Positions 43,284 to 54,937 of a stretch of 64,000 nucleotides of DNA are shown piece after piece. Position 1 is the stretch's first letter, and every line of letters begins with the position of its first letter. The stretch spans positions 95,592,630 through 95,656,629 of the forward strand of contig CM058232.1 in assembly GCA_030180135.1 (NCBI GenBank), read 5' to 3'. This DNA is from Orychophragmus violaceus (lineage: Eukaryota; Streptophyta; Magnoliopsida; Brassicales; Brassicaceae). The position numbers and the translations under genes were made by a program. The notes under the pieces are model-generated. The model was not told the origin of the DNA, made no database searches, and saw only the letters and a list, made by a program, of their open reading frames with translations.

Positions 43284-44177
43284 ATGTCTATGACTACTTT
43301 CTCGTTGCCATCCGTCCTTGAGAAGGACAAGTTAAATGGATCCAACTTCCTGGATTGGTATCGGAATCTGAGATTCATTCTCAAGCAGGAGAGCAAGGAC
43401 TATGTCCTTGAAAAGGCTCTTCCAGAAAGGCTTGGGTCCAATCGCTCGCACGCAGCATATAATGCTTGGAATAAGCATTATATTGATGTGGTAGATGTGC
43501 GTGGTCTGATGTTGGCTACCATGAACTCAGACTTGAAAAGTCAATACGAGAACATGGAGTCGCCAATAGAGATGATCACCAGCCTGAAACTGAAGTTTCA
43601 GGATCTGGCACGAGTTGAGAGATTCCAGATGGTGAAGTCTCTCACTGAGTGCAAGCTACCAAAGGATGCTCCAGTAAGTCCTCATGTCATTAAACTGATG
43701 GGTTACATTGATAACCTGAGGAAACTGGAATGTCCTGTCAGCTTAGAGTTGGCCACTGACATCATTCTGCAGTCACTGCCGTCTAGTTGTGATAAGTTTA
43801 TCAAAAGCTATATCAAGAATAACTTGGCGAAGACGTTGACTGAGCTGCATGGCATGCTCAAAACAGTAGAGCAAGACATCATAAAGGGTAAAAGATTTGA
43901 GAAATCTTGTGTTGGCAAGGGTAGAGGCAGGGCCGTCCAGATTTGGAATCAGGATAAGCCTGTGTCATCTAATAAGCCCAAGTCAGGCCCGTCTGATGTT
44001 AGAAAATGCTTCTACTGCGATGAGTCGGGGCATTGGAAGAGAGATTACATTAAATTCTTGGAAGATTCACAAGAGATGAAGGAGATGTATGGTACTTCTT
44101 CTTCAGGTATTGTGTTATTAATTCAAGTTCTATGTAAGTATTGGATACTAGTTGTGGTACGGATATTTTTGAAATAA
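43284..44177 (+). CDS. Copia-C Gag, intact frame with altered zinc knuckle
   Basis: 297 residues. It aligns with Copia-A and -B Gag over residues 1-270. The knuckle reads CFYCDESGHWKRDY, so the last Cys is Tyr, which should weaken zinc binding; Copia-D keeps Cys. After about residue 275 the frame runs on in a different phase from the protease, whose DTSCG motif lies in another frame behind a TAA. Only a Gag product is possible. The long open frame next to a ruined pol is the same pattern as in Copia-B. Confidence 0.88.
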   Translation: MSMTTFSLPSVLEKDKLNGSNFLDWYRNLRFILKQESKDYVLEKALPERLGSNRSHAAYNAWNKHYIDVVDVRGLMLATMNSDLKSQYENMESPIEMITSLKLKFQDLARVERFQMVKSLTECKLPKDAPVSPHVIKLMGYIDNLRKLECPVSLELATDIILQSLPSSCDKFIKSYIKNNLAKTLTELHGMLKTVEQDIIKGKRFEKSCVGKGRGRAVQIWNQDKPVSSNKPKSGPSDVRKCFYCDESGHWKRDYIKFLEDSQEMKEMYGTSSSGIVLLIQVLCKYWILVVVRIFLK

Positions 44178-46500
44178 GCAGGACCTAAGCGACAGTAGAA
44201 CATTGAAGAAAGGACAAGTGGAACTGCGTGTCTGGTTGAAGCAATGGTTGCTACATGAGCCGTAGAGATTCTCCACTTGTAGGAGCCTTTCATACTTGGT
44301 TTTAGAAATTAAGTAATTGCTACTATCTATCTGCCTTGTGCAGAAATGTCTTTCATCTTCTTGTAAAGAATTTGGATGTTTTTCATTTTGATAAAAGACA
44401 AATTTTTGTCCTTTTGATCTTAATGAAATATCATATGGTAGCACCCCGTTTGGAATGGATTTTGTAACTTAAACCATCATAAGTTTAAACATAACACAAA
44501 TAATAAAGGTTTAAGTCTGATGACTCAAACTCGACTTTTCTTTGGCATAGTCGTTTAACCACAAAGAGTGAACCGGATTCAGAATTTCCATAGATTTGGA
44601 CTCATTTGATTATTGATCATTTGAGATATGAATTCTGTTCACTGGACCAAATGACTAAGGCCCTTTTAGCAGAGCTAAAAGAAACGGGCCAAAGGCTTGT
44701 TGGGCCTTACACATACTGATGTATGCGGACCAACGAGCATTAGTGCCAAAGGAAATTTTCTGTACTTCATTACCGTATTGATGGTATCAATAAGGTGTGG
44801 CTGTGCTCATTTGATGAGACACGAGCATGAATCCCCTGAGGAGTTCCAAGATGAAGTGTAGAACCGATTTGACAGAAGTATTGAGATCCTCGATTGAATC
44901 GCGGAAGAAAATACTTAAGTCATGAATTGGGTGATCATCTGAAAGAATAAATCGGATCTTATTGGATATGCTCCGATTAATGATGAATCACAGGAATCTT
45001 CCATAAACTATTTAAGAACACGTCCTAAAACGTCTGTCTTTGCGCAGAAAAGGTTTCTATTAGAATCAGTGAAAAACACCACATTGGATGTGGACTGAGT
45101 GATTTCCAAATTGGTTTTTCTGATTAATTGGGATTGCAAGGTTTGTGTAAGACAATAGTCAACAAACAAACTTGAACCCAAATATGATAAGTTCTACCTC
45201 GCTGGTTGTCCTAGGGAAACCAAGACTTAATACTTTTGTTGTCCAGAACTGTGTCTTTTAAGAAAGATCATACTTTCAAAAGGAACAGTGGGAGTAAAAG
45301 TACACGTCGAAGAAATTCGATAAACACAGGAGGCTGCTCAACCTGTTGAGGGAAAGCAGCGGTGAGATCTACAAAGTGCTGTAGGATCTACACTTGTGGA
45401 GCCTGAAATTCGCAGATCCGAAAGGATCCGTCACTAACTCGAGAGTGATTTATCGTAACCAAATGTCGTGATCTACTGATCATTGAAAAGTGACGAACAT
45501 GCGAAATTCAAAGAAGCGATGGTGAGCCCCAACTCCGAAAATTGGCTGGGCATGAATGTTAGCTTCATCGATCCAATTCTGGATTGAAGCAAGCATCTTG
45601 GAGTTGGAATCAATATTCTGATAAAGTAGTCAAAGGTTTTGATTTGATCAGAAAGAAAAGAAACCATGCGTTTACAAGAAGACTAGTGGGAGCGTAATGG
45701 CAATTCTCACACAGTATGTAGTTGACATACTTGAATCTCATAAGTGACGTTCCGACGCTAAAGTCTTGTCAAGATTTGGGTCGGGAGTCAAATTTAATGA
45801 TAGACATGGGAGTAGCCGCATGAATTCTTGGAATAAGAATCTATTGATATAGATTGAGTAGGCTAAATGAATCGTGTCAAAATCCTTATGTTGATAAGGT
45901 ATTGGACAGTTCCAATATGCGAGATTCCAAGAATGACTTCATACCAAATGTCTTATGGCAATAATCTGAGCAAGATGAAGTGTCTTGGACACTGGCTGAG
46001 CTAGTAACAATATTAGCAAGAAGAAGTGTTTCTGAACACTGTCTGAACTAATATTAATGAGTGTGAGTTCTAATGCTGCTGCAATAGAATCCATCATGAA
46101 TGCCATATTTTGCGCTCGTCTAGATGCAACTTAAGCATAAAGCATGACGAGAAAATACCAATATGTTCCGGTAACAGTCACCATGATCGGTTTATAGAAA
46201 TATCACTAGTGTTTGATGGAACACTAAGGATAGGTTCGTGGTGAACTGATAAAGTGACGAACCAGTTGAAAGTGGTTAGACGGACAAAGACGAATCCCAG
46301 TTCCCACATGGTAATGTCTCTTTGTCTGAATACTCGGTGCTGACTGTTGGAAAGGTTCCAAGCAGTGGACCGTAGAATAGTGCTTTTATCTGAATAGCTA
46401 TGTGGTTTGTTGAAATTGTTTCAAACAATGACACCGCAGTTTCTCCCATAACCTAAGCACGAAATTTATTCTGTTGCTGTAGGTATAAGATATCTAAAGA
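44178..46500 (+). pseudogene. Copia-C pol remnant
   Basis: Traces of pre-integrase (44200-44480), integrase (44640-44950, TAG after GAAGTG and loss of the core Asp), RT (45540-45850) and RNase H follow one another with frequent stops. Many lesions are shared with Copia-D and some with Copia-B. Confidence 0.88.
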
Positions 46501-47336
46501 GATGATCTTGATTCTAGTGGGAGTAATTTTAGTTATGTCGTAATCTTTACATAGACATGCTATGGTAGTGTTTATGTAAGTTAAACTGACATCGGGTTTA
46601 TTTAATTATTGGATAATTAAATAATGGTCCCAAAGTACTTTATGGTCATCATATAGGTCATCAAGTTGAGGACTTGATCATGAAACCCTATAAGTAAGAG
46701 ATGACATAAATTATGATTGTCCCTAGTCGAGGTTGTTGAAGTGGGGCACCAATAACCGCGCGAGACTAGTATGCGAGGTGGCTGTTGGACTAAGTTTCAT
46801 GGAGTAAATGATATGATTATCGCAGTCAGTCACATAGATATATGTTGATAAACATATGATCGGACATGACCCGCTAATGAGAACTCCACAGGATAGTTAT
46901 ATCAGTGTTATGGGAGGTTCTCATTACGACTATGGAGTATAGTCCTTAGACCTGAGTTCATCATGCTTTTTAGCATATGAATTGGTGCGTGTTGACCTTG
47001 TCAAACGTCGTTCCGTAACTGGCGGCTATGACGGCATTGCTTGTGCGTATCATGAAGTATGTGTAGAAACAGGGATGGAACAAGATGGGATTTGTCCCTC
47101 CTGTAACAACGGGAGATAAATATCTCAGGGCCCATCGAAGATTTGATACTGAGAAAATGCATGGCCGTGCTCAAACGAGGTGATTGTCAGTCGTTTGTTT
47201 TATCAGTATAGATCAGGAATTCGATGAACATGATGTTGGCTATAATAAGGATGACACGGTCTCTTGCCTTATGCCAAATCGAGATATAGAGACGAAGGGA
47301 TTATAGGAATAGGTGATTCCAGTACAAGTGGGAGAT
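46501..47336 (+). other. Copia-C 3' trailer with polypurine tract
   Basis: The conserved non-coding block, with AGTGGGAG at 46516 and in the PPT at 47327-47334. Confidence 0.85.
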
Positions 47337-48073
47337 TGTTGGGATTATGTCCTGAAATCATATTGTACTAACTCTAAAGATAGTTGTATTGTCGAGATCG
47401 GACAATTCATGTGATACTGGGTAGTCATAATGTTTTGCTAGACACCGCTTATGACAAATGAGTTGTAACTCATTTCCAGTATCGTGTGAACCTACAGGGT
47501 CACACACCTAAGCAAGTTGGACATACTTCGTATGGGATTGACCATTGGCATATGGTCTGATCGATGTGTATTAGATACACATCGAATTGAGTTTCAAAGG
47601 GGTGTATCGATCGACACCATTGGGTGCGTCGGTCGATACAGGACGTGTGTCGATCGACACCAATGAGTGTGTCGGTCGACATAATGGCGAAACTGAAACT
47701 GATGTTTCAGTTCACCTCGAGGTCAATATATAAACTCGTTTTATGTATCTCGACCAAGTGAGTGATCGTGAGCGCCGCCCAGAGTGTTTTCTCAGAGAGA
47801 AAACACAGAAACCTCAGAGAAACTCAGTTCCCAAGGAGATCCGAGTCCCGGTACTAGCATCCCGGCAGATTCCAGCTTGTGTGCGTGTGGACTATCAGTA
47901 GAGGCGCAGCATCTGAGGCGCTGGAGATCTTGTTTATCTGACCCTATTCCGCTGCCAGGTTCCAGGTAAACACGAGATCTGATCCATGATTCAATTAACT
48001 AGACCCTAGATCCTAGGCTATCTGGAACTCGCGAGAATTCTGAATCTGGTAGAATTGGCTCCAAGTTCCATCA
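47337..48073 (+). repeat. Copia-C 3' LTR
   Basis: 737 bp, TGTTGGGATTATG...CCATCA, about 98.8 percent like the 5' copy by my count. Confidence 0.95.
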
Positions 48074-48926
48074 CCGGGGACATACTATCTTTCTCCCTGT
48101 TTCGGGCGTATCCTCGATGACGTCCCGACTAAGGACGTGTGGAAAGACCGATACTTTTTCTTCAGGATAACTCATGGTCGGGGAATTCGACTATTCAGTC
48201 ATTCCTTCTCGGTGGTCTTCCGGTGTAGGTAAGGTTCAAATTTCCGATGTTCGGTTCCTTTTATTGTTAGGTTGCTTCTTACCCTCCTTTTTTATCTTAC
48301 AGACGCTCCCGAGTCACTTGCCACCAACCCAATCACTGAGGCTTTGATAGCCAGGTTGAGGGGAGGCACTATCAATTGGGGAAGCTTTTCGGTAGAGCGC
48401 GTGCAAGCTGCTCTGCGGGTCGATCCTGGGCGGGCTCTATCGGATCGTCCACAGGTTCTTCCAAACCTGCCACGTCCTCCCGCGCCTTCCCAAACTCCTC
48501 CGACCCCAGTCATTCAGCCTCCGCTTCGTATTGCCGAGTGGACGGCAGAAAGTAAGTTGTTCGGTCGCGAAGTCCGGTTTGTGTCATTGCAATCTGTCTG
48601 ACTTGCTCTTCTTTTATTTTGTAGCTCTACCTCTCCCAGAAGGTAGTTCGACTGCTGGCGCCCTTCCTCGTGAGAGAGTGTCTCGTAGGGTAAGTAGCCG
48701 CAGGAACGGGAAAGACCCGGTCGAACTGGTCGATAGGATCGAGGCGCCCGGTTTGATTAATGCTATCCTCTTCGCCCTTGGCTAGGCCCCTCCTCCTCCT
48801 CCGGCTTGTACTCCTCCTCCTGCTCAGACCCCACTTCTTCCAGTTACGGGCCCGGAGGAAACGATCGCGGAGGTCGCCGGCGTGACTCTCCCCTTGATCA
48901 AACAAGAGGCGGTTTTGCCCCAGTCT

Positions 48927-48952
48927 GGGGGGGGGGGGGGGGGGGGGGGGGG
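48927..48952 (+). repeat. 26-base G homopolymer
   Basis: An uninterrupted G run inside exon 3 of the Tat antisense gene. Its length is likely unstable and may be misread in sequencing, so the reading frame downstream is uncertain. A second run of 14 G lies at 51134-51147. Confidence 0.9.
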
Positions 48953-50023
48953 CGCTTTACGCGATCCTTACCCGGATTTATCCGGGGGGACAGGTCGTCA
49001 GAGCCGAGGGGGGTCTCTTCCTCCTTCGCCGAAGCGTCGCAGAGTAGACGCGGGAAGGAGTCCGGAAGGGTCGGACCAGGAAGAGTGTTCGGTTGTAGAC
49101 GATCCAGAAGGTGTGGTTCGTCTGCTGAGGCGTGTTAGGCCCGCGGGCTCCCAACTCCCGGCTACCAGAGAGATGATCCTCGGTTGTGCGTATTCCGAGA
49201 TGATGGTTGTTGTCGGGAAGGTGAGACGTTTTGTTTCGGCTCCCTTTTCTTTTGAAGTGCTAATTTTTTGTATTATATATTTATATATTTTTTGCTGATT
49301 CGGCGTTCTTTGCAGGCTCTGGAGGCCGTGAATATGTATGTGGTCCGGTCCGAGAACGAGGTAGTGGAAGCTCAAACCTACGAACTTGCGTTTGCTCGTG
49401 AGGCGGCCACCCAGATGAACACCGAACTTCAAGAAGCCCTGGCTAGGGAGGAGCGTTTTAAGAGGAAGGTCGCGGATCACGCTGCTGCGGAGGCCAGGAT
49501 CGCGCACCTCGAAAAGAGGGAGGAGGAGCTATCTCGTCAGCTTGGCCTTGCTGAAGCTCGAGTCCGGTCGGTCAAAGAATCGAACCGAGCCGCGCTTCGT
49601 AGGGCCCGGAAGGAGCTCAACAACCACTACCTTGTGGTTCTGGCCGGAATCAAAGAGAAATCCGAGAAGAGGAAGATCGAGACCAGTGCTGAAATCCGTC
49701 TTCAAGAGACTTTGGCCAACATTGAGCTTATCGCCGAGATTGCAGCGGGGGAGGTGGACATGACTCAGGAGGTTCTCAAGTTGGCTGAGAGGAAGCGACT
49801 CGCCACGGCGGAGATGGAGGCCGTGGCAGTCTCCGATTTCAGCATCGGCAAGCTTGTCTTGCCAGCACTTTTGGAGGATTCTGTGGCTATGGCTTATCCT
49901 TCGCTCGTTCCTCCGACTGAGACCGATCCGAGGGTGCTTGACGAGGTTGAATCTCGGCCGAGAAAGGGGAGAGGAGATGAGGCGGAGGTCCATGACGGAA
50001 ACTCCTCTTATTCCGCGTTTTGA

Positions 50024-51226
50024 GCAGCTTATCGTTGTTGCTGCCCGAGAGGGTTTTTAATTTCTTTTCCAGGCTCTGTTTCCCAAGGGGGCGTTTTTTT
50101 GTCTTTTCTGTTTGCCCTTAGTGGGCTTTTTCCAACATCGAGGACGTTAAGTCCTTGTTTTGTTTATGAGTTGCTTTTGGAATCTTTCATGCCTTAGCAT
50201 AGATTTTACTGTTTAACGCCTTAGCGTAAGATCGATCGTTAATGGCAGCTCGAACCTCTTCAGAGAGGTCGAGCAAATAACTTGTCTTGTATTGCCTTAG
50301 GGAGTACAATCGAACTTCTAGGTCGACTGTACTTGAGCTCGAGCTCTTCGCCAAGAGTTGTCCAAGGTACAACTCTTTCGTGAAATTCGAGCTTAACGCT
50401 GAATTGAAGCGAGAATTGCTAAGTATAAGAACGAATCAAAGTAGACTTACAAAGATCCGTTTTGAGTGTGCGCGGAGGTCGTTTTGCGATTGTCTCGACC
50501 TCGTTGTTTTTTGCTTAAAGGGAGGGGGTAGCTCCCCAATTCTTCTAATCTATGTAAGGTTAAAAGAATTTTGCGATGTTTGATGGACCGTTTCAGGTCA
50601 CTTGTTTGGGACGACCATTTCAGCTCGTTCGGCTTGGAGGGACCATTTCGGGGTCGCTTTGTTTTTGGGACGAGCATTTCAGTTCGTTCTGTTTGGAGGG
50701 ACCATTTCGGGTCGCTTTGTTTTCGGGACGAGCATTTCATTTCGTTCAGTTTGGAGGGACCATTCGGGTCGCTTATTTTCGGGATGATCATTTCAGGTCG
50801 TTCAATTTTGGGGTGATTGTTTCAGTTCGCTTGATTTTGGGGCGAGCATTTCAGTTCGCTCGTATCACTTTATTTTAGGAGAGGCCATTTCAGGTCGCTG
50901 AGAAGGGATAATTTCATATCACTTGTCTTTTGAAGAGATAATTTCATATCACTTTAGCTTTTGAAGAAATAATTTCATATCGCTTTGCAGAATGTAATGG
51001 CGAAATATTTCGCGACGACTCTTAACTTTTACAATCGGAAAGAGACATTGATAGGGAGACTTATTTTGATTTCACAAAGATAAGCTATTACGACTCCGTT
51101 TGAAGTTATCGAGCTCGGTAAGGGCTATGTGTTGGGGGGGGGGGGGGCTGCGCTCGAAGTCGAGCTGCCTACGTACCCTTTTAAGGGGATCAAGCCATTT
51201 CGTAGTTCGATTATGTTGATGTACTC
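50024..51226. other. Tat non-coding spacer between the two convergent genes
   Basis: The 3' ends of the antisense gene (plus) and pol (minus) face each other across this 1.2 kb. It contains the tandem arrays at 50585-50866 and about 50890-50990 and no supported gene. Confidence 0.7.
50585..50866. repeat. Tandem array of ~56-bp units in the Tat spacer
   Basis: Five units start at about 50585, 50639, 50698, 50756 and 50811. Each has GGGACCATTTCGGGTCGC, then TTTGTTTTCGGGACGAGCAT, then TTCAGTTCGTTC. Each unit is itself two related ~28-base halves. A second short array (GATAATTTCATATCACTT, about 31 bases, three copies) follows at 50890-50990. Confidence 0.88.
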
Positions 51227-52745
51227 TTAGTGAAAGTACTTTTTGAGGTTGATGATGTTCCAAGGTCGTAGTTCAGGCTTCTGGGTTTCTACCGACTTGA
51301 GTCGGTAGACCCCGTCCTTCACAACATCAGTGACCTGGTAAGGACCTTCCCACTTTGCTCCTATCTTTCCAGCGTGTTATTCCTTTTTATGGTCGAACAC
51401 TTTCCGTAAGACGAGCTCGCCTACTTGAAACCTTCGATTTTTAATTCTGGAATCATAGTAGCGAGCTGCAGCTTGTTGGTAGTTCTGGATTCGAGCTAGT
51501 GCGAGGTTCCTCCTTTCGTCGACAAGATCGAGCTCGTCCGTTATCATGTTGTTGTTAAGTTTCTCTTGTCGTGGGCACTCATTGAGTCTTTTCTTAAGGT
51601 TGTTCATGATTGCTTTATTATCTGCCTCTGCCAGTTCGTTTCCTTGAGGATAACAGGGCGTTGAGTACGTCAGCTTTATGTTCCAGGTTCTACAGAACTC
51701 CTTGAACACGTTTGATATGAATTGTGATCCATTATCGGTGACGATCTCATGGGGTAGTCCATGTCGGCACAAGATGTTTCGCCAGACGAACTCCTTAACG
51801 TGAACGTCTTTGATCTTTTGGTATAACTCTGCTTCGATCCACTTAGTGAAGTAGTCTGTCATTACCAATAGGTGTGTACCTTTCTTTTTGCCGGATGGGA
51901 CTAAAGGTCCCACGATGTCCATTCCCCATCGCATGAATGGGTATGGTGATGAGATAGAGGAGAGTTTCTCCGATGCTTGATGGATAATCGGGGCATGCTT
52001 TTGGCATTTGTCACATTTGCTGGAAAAAGATTCGCATTCGGTGGCCATTGTTGGCCAGAAATAGCCTTGCCTTTTGATTCATACGGCCAGGGCTCGTCCT
52101 CCGGAATGGCTTCCGCATGATCCGTCGTGGGCCTGCGTGATCACAGCTAGAGATTGCTTTTTATCGAGGCATTTGACGTAAGGTCCAGAGAGACTTCTCT
52201 TGAAGAGCTCTCCTTGCGTGACGCAGTACCTCGCACTCTGTGTCTTGAGTTTCCGCGCCTCCCATTTTTCGGTGGGGACTTCGCCATTTGTAATGTATCG
52301 AATGATCGGGGTTCTCCAATATTCGTCATCATTAGGCTCAGGTCCTCTACTAGTGGATGCAGCTTGGATTGGTCCATCGGGGACGTTCGCGACGTACACG
52401 GCGCTTCTTGGATCGAGATCATCATCAATCTCGATGATGTCGCGACTGGTGTCCTTGGGACGTTCCTTGTGTTCGACCCCGTCTTTTGTGGTGGGCTCGT
52501 CCTCCCTCAAGGATAGAGCTTTTAGGGCTATGTCGATACTTGGTTTTTCGATCCCCTCGACTGGTATGATCCTTTTGAGGTTAGGGTCCGATGTCGACGC
52601 CAGAGCGGCCAGGGCATCGGCTGCGGTGTTTTCCCCTCGCGGGATCCGTGTTAGATCAAAGAATTCGATCTGTTCGGTGAGCGCATGGACTACCTGTAGG
52701 TATGCTTCCATGCGTTCGTCTTTAGCCTCGTAGTCGCCATGATAT
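51227..52745 (-). pseudogene. Tat Pol, C-terminal part: RNase H end, linker, integrase
   Basis: One minus-strand frame with two in-frame stops, TGA at 52076-52078 and TAA at 51377-51379. It begins at Copia-D with the end of the second RNase H (IPRGENTAADALAALA). A linker follows, then the integrase: zinc-finger remnant CDKCQKHAP, core D in WGMDIVGP, D in VTDNGSQF and E (usual YHPQGNGQAE, here CYPQGNELAEADN). After the TAA the C-terminal domain continues (GAKWEGPYQV, RPWNIINLKKYF) to a natural stop at 51227-51229. Integrase would insert the Tat cDNA. The two stops and an altered GNELAE show it is dead. Removing Copia-D and one target repeat leaves this frame continuous with 59462-60011. Confidence 0.9.
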
Positions 52746-53484
52746 TGTTGGGATTATGTCCTGAAATCACATTGTACTCACTCTAGAGATAGTTGTATTG
52801 TCGAGATCGGACAATTCATATGATACTGGGTAGTCATAATGTTTTGCTAGAAACCGCTTATGACAAATGAGTTGTAACTCATTTCCAGTATCGTGTGAAC
52901 CTACAGGGTCACACACCTAAGCAAGTTGGACATACTTCGTATGAGATTGATCATTGGCATATGGTCTGGTCGATGTGTATTGGATACACATCGAATATGA
53001 GTTTCAAAAGGGTGTATCGATCGACACCATTCGGTGCGTCGGTCATTACAAGACGTGTGTCGATCGACACCAATGGGTGTGTCGGTCGACACAATGGCGA
53101 AACCAAAACTGATGTTTCGGTTGACCTCGAGGTCAATATATAAACGTGTTTTATGTATTTCGACCTGAGGTTGAACAGTGGGAGCCGCCCCAGACTGTTT
53201 TCTAATTGAGAAAACACAGAAACCTCATAGAAACGAGGTTCCCAGGAGATCCGAGCCCCGGTACTAGCATCCCGGCGGATTCCAGCTTGTGTGCGTGTGG
53301 ACTATCAGTAGAGGCGCATCATCTGAGGCGCTCCAGAGATCTCGTTTACCTGACCCTATTCCGCTGCCAGAACAAGGTAAACACGAGATCAGATCCTTGA
53401 TTCAATTAACTAGACCCTAGATCCTAGGCTATCTGGAACTCGCGAGGATTCTGAATACGGTAGAATTGGCTCCAAGTTCCTTCA
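52746..53484 (+). repeat. Copia-D 5' LTR
   Basis: 739 bp; carries GTGTCGATCGACAC palindromes near 53056, and donor CAAG|GTAAACA with GT at 53377. Confidence 0.95.
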
Positions 53485-53485
53485 G

Positions 53486-53498
53486 TGGTATCAGAGCC
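53486..53498 (+). promoter_or_regulatory. Copia-D primer binding site
   Basis: TGGTATCAGAGCC one base after the LTR. Confidence 0.93.
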
Positions 53499-54937
53499 AT
53501 AGGGTTTAACCATTGAATCTAAAGCATAGAATTCGAATTAAGTTGTATTTGAATTAGTTAATGCTTTGTAGTTTTCGTTTTGATAATCTCAATCTCGGAT
53601 TTGTTAATTATCGAAAACGAAGAACTGTGTTTTCGCACAGCATCGATCGATGCACTGGGTGTGTCGATCGTTGCAACGCGAAAACGACATAACTGATTTA
53701 GGGTTTTTGCACAGCATCGATCGGTGCACTGGGTGCATCGATCGATGCAGCGCGAAAATGCAAAAGCAATTGTGTTTTCGCATAGTGTCGATCGATGCAC
53801 TGCGAATTCGCCTAATTAAAGAATGGGTTTCGATTTAGAAATCGCACTGTGTCGATCGACACACTGGGTACATCGATCGACACAGGCTGTGAGAAAGGAT
53901 AGATCAGTTCAATTGGATTGAACCGGTTATCTCGCATGGTTATGTCGGTTTAATTCGATCAAAATTCCCTGATACCTAACTGTATCGATCTGCACAGGTT
54001 TAGTGTTGGTCGGCACAGGCCTTGCGATTAGTTAATCGGTCCAATTGGGTTGAACTGATTATCATGCTTGGTAAAGGTAGGTCAGATCGGTTTAGATTGG
54101 ATGAATTGATTCAATTGGATTGAATTAGTTATCTCAATTGGAATAAACCGATTATTGAAATACGGTTTTGTTTGGTGATGTCGATCGACAGACTGAGTCT
54201 GCGTCGATCGACACAGTGCTCGAAATTCTGGTGATTGAACCTTGAATATACCGAAACCAAACTCGACCTAAACCTTGATCAAAGCTTGGCTTCAATATGG
54301 TCAACTGTCAAGACTCATCCCATTGTGTGATGGTCTAGCCAAGAGCTTGGTGTCCACAATTACGTGAGTAAGGCAGGTAGTTATGTTGATGGATTTGCAG
54401 TGCTAAAACATCAACAATTACATGAACTAAGATATTGATTTGCTAAACTTTTAGGTTTAGTTTCCTCAACCAAATATCAAGTAACCTTGATGTCTTGTTC
54501 AATCTTGTCTACTGTCAAGACTCGTGTCGTTTGTTGGATAATCTTGGAGTCCTTAGTATCCACTGCAACATGAGTAAGGCTGATGATCATTGACAGACTT
54601 GCAGTGCGACTGTCAATAATCATAAGACAGAAAAGATTGGTTATACTTGAATGGGCCATCAGAAGTTCTGGGCCCGGAGACATCAGAGTGGATTAGACAT
54701 AGTTTGTCTCATCCACAACCAAGAGTTGTACTGAGTACAATTAGCAATGATTTGCTTACCTAGATAACTAAAGTTTGGGTAATGGCGAGTCGCCCACTCA
54801 GATTTTAGTGAAGTATGGATCTTGGATCATTATATTCATAGAGGAAACATTGTTTGAATATAAATTGAGTTTTCTTATTAGATAAGATTTCTCACCATAT
54901 ACATAACTAAATCTTTGTTTTTCTTGGATTTCAGCTT
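53499..54937 (+). other. Copia-D leader with ATCGATCGAT palindromes
   Basis: 53630-53900 holds paired palindromes such as GCATCGATCGATGC and TGCATCGATCGATGCA (53734-53749), framed by TTTTCGC and GCGAAAA. From 54290 it matches the Copia-C leader. It ends in AACTAAATC, a T-rich tract and TTTCAG (AG 54933-54934). Confidence 0.8.

Larger units (their letters stand above)
40982..48073 (+). mobile_element. Copia-C: pol-defective copia element
   Basis: 7092 bp, LTRs of 737 bp with about nine differences. The flanks are CCTGG and CCGGG, a target duplication with one change. Same family as Copia-D by LTR and leader. Inserted in exon 1 of the Tat antisense gene. Confidence 0.95.
40569..50023 (+). pseudogene. 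Tat antisense gene, probably four exons, split by Copia-C
   Basis: Runs opposite to the Tat pol. Exon 1: ATG 40569 to 40981, then 48074 to about 48228 after Copia-C. Later exons: about 48303-48551, 48625-49219 and 49316-50023. Introns are GT-AG: GTAAGG...TTACAG, GTAAGT...TTGTAG, GTGAGA...TTGCAG. The last two junctions keep frame; the first does not with the best acceptor. The N-terminal part (EGYCCASYTYFEKCGLFFPI and GTYYLSPCFGRI) resembles the 'putative gypsy type transposon' family (Transposase_28); the last exon is a long Ala/Glu/Arg coiled coil (about 49316-49850). TAG at 48783-48785 interrupts exon 3, and a 26-base G run (48927-48952) makes the frame there uncertain. Role unknown. Confidence 0.72.

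Noticed and set aside
48881..48960. Glycine-rich domain in the Tat antisense protein
   Set aside because: The Gly run is a product of a 26-base G homopolymer whose length is unreliable.
49529..49993. 154-codon minus-strand frame
   Set aside because: Antisense shadow of the coiled-coil exon of the Tat antisense gene.
50571..50878. Three overlapping plus-strand frames
   Set aside because: All three frames are open because of the tandem repeat array; not protein coding.
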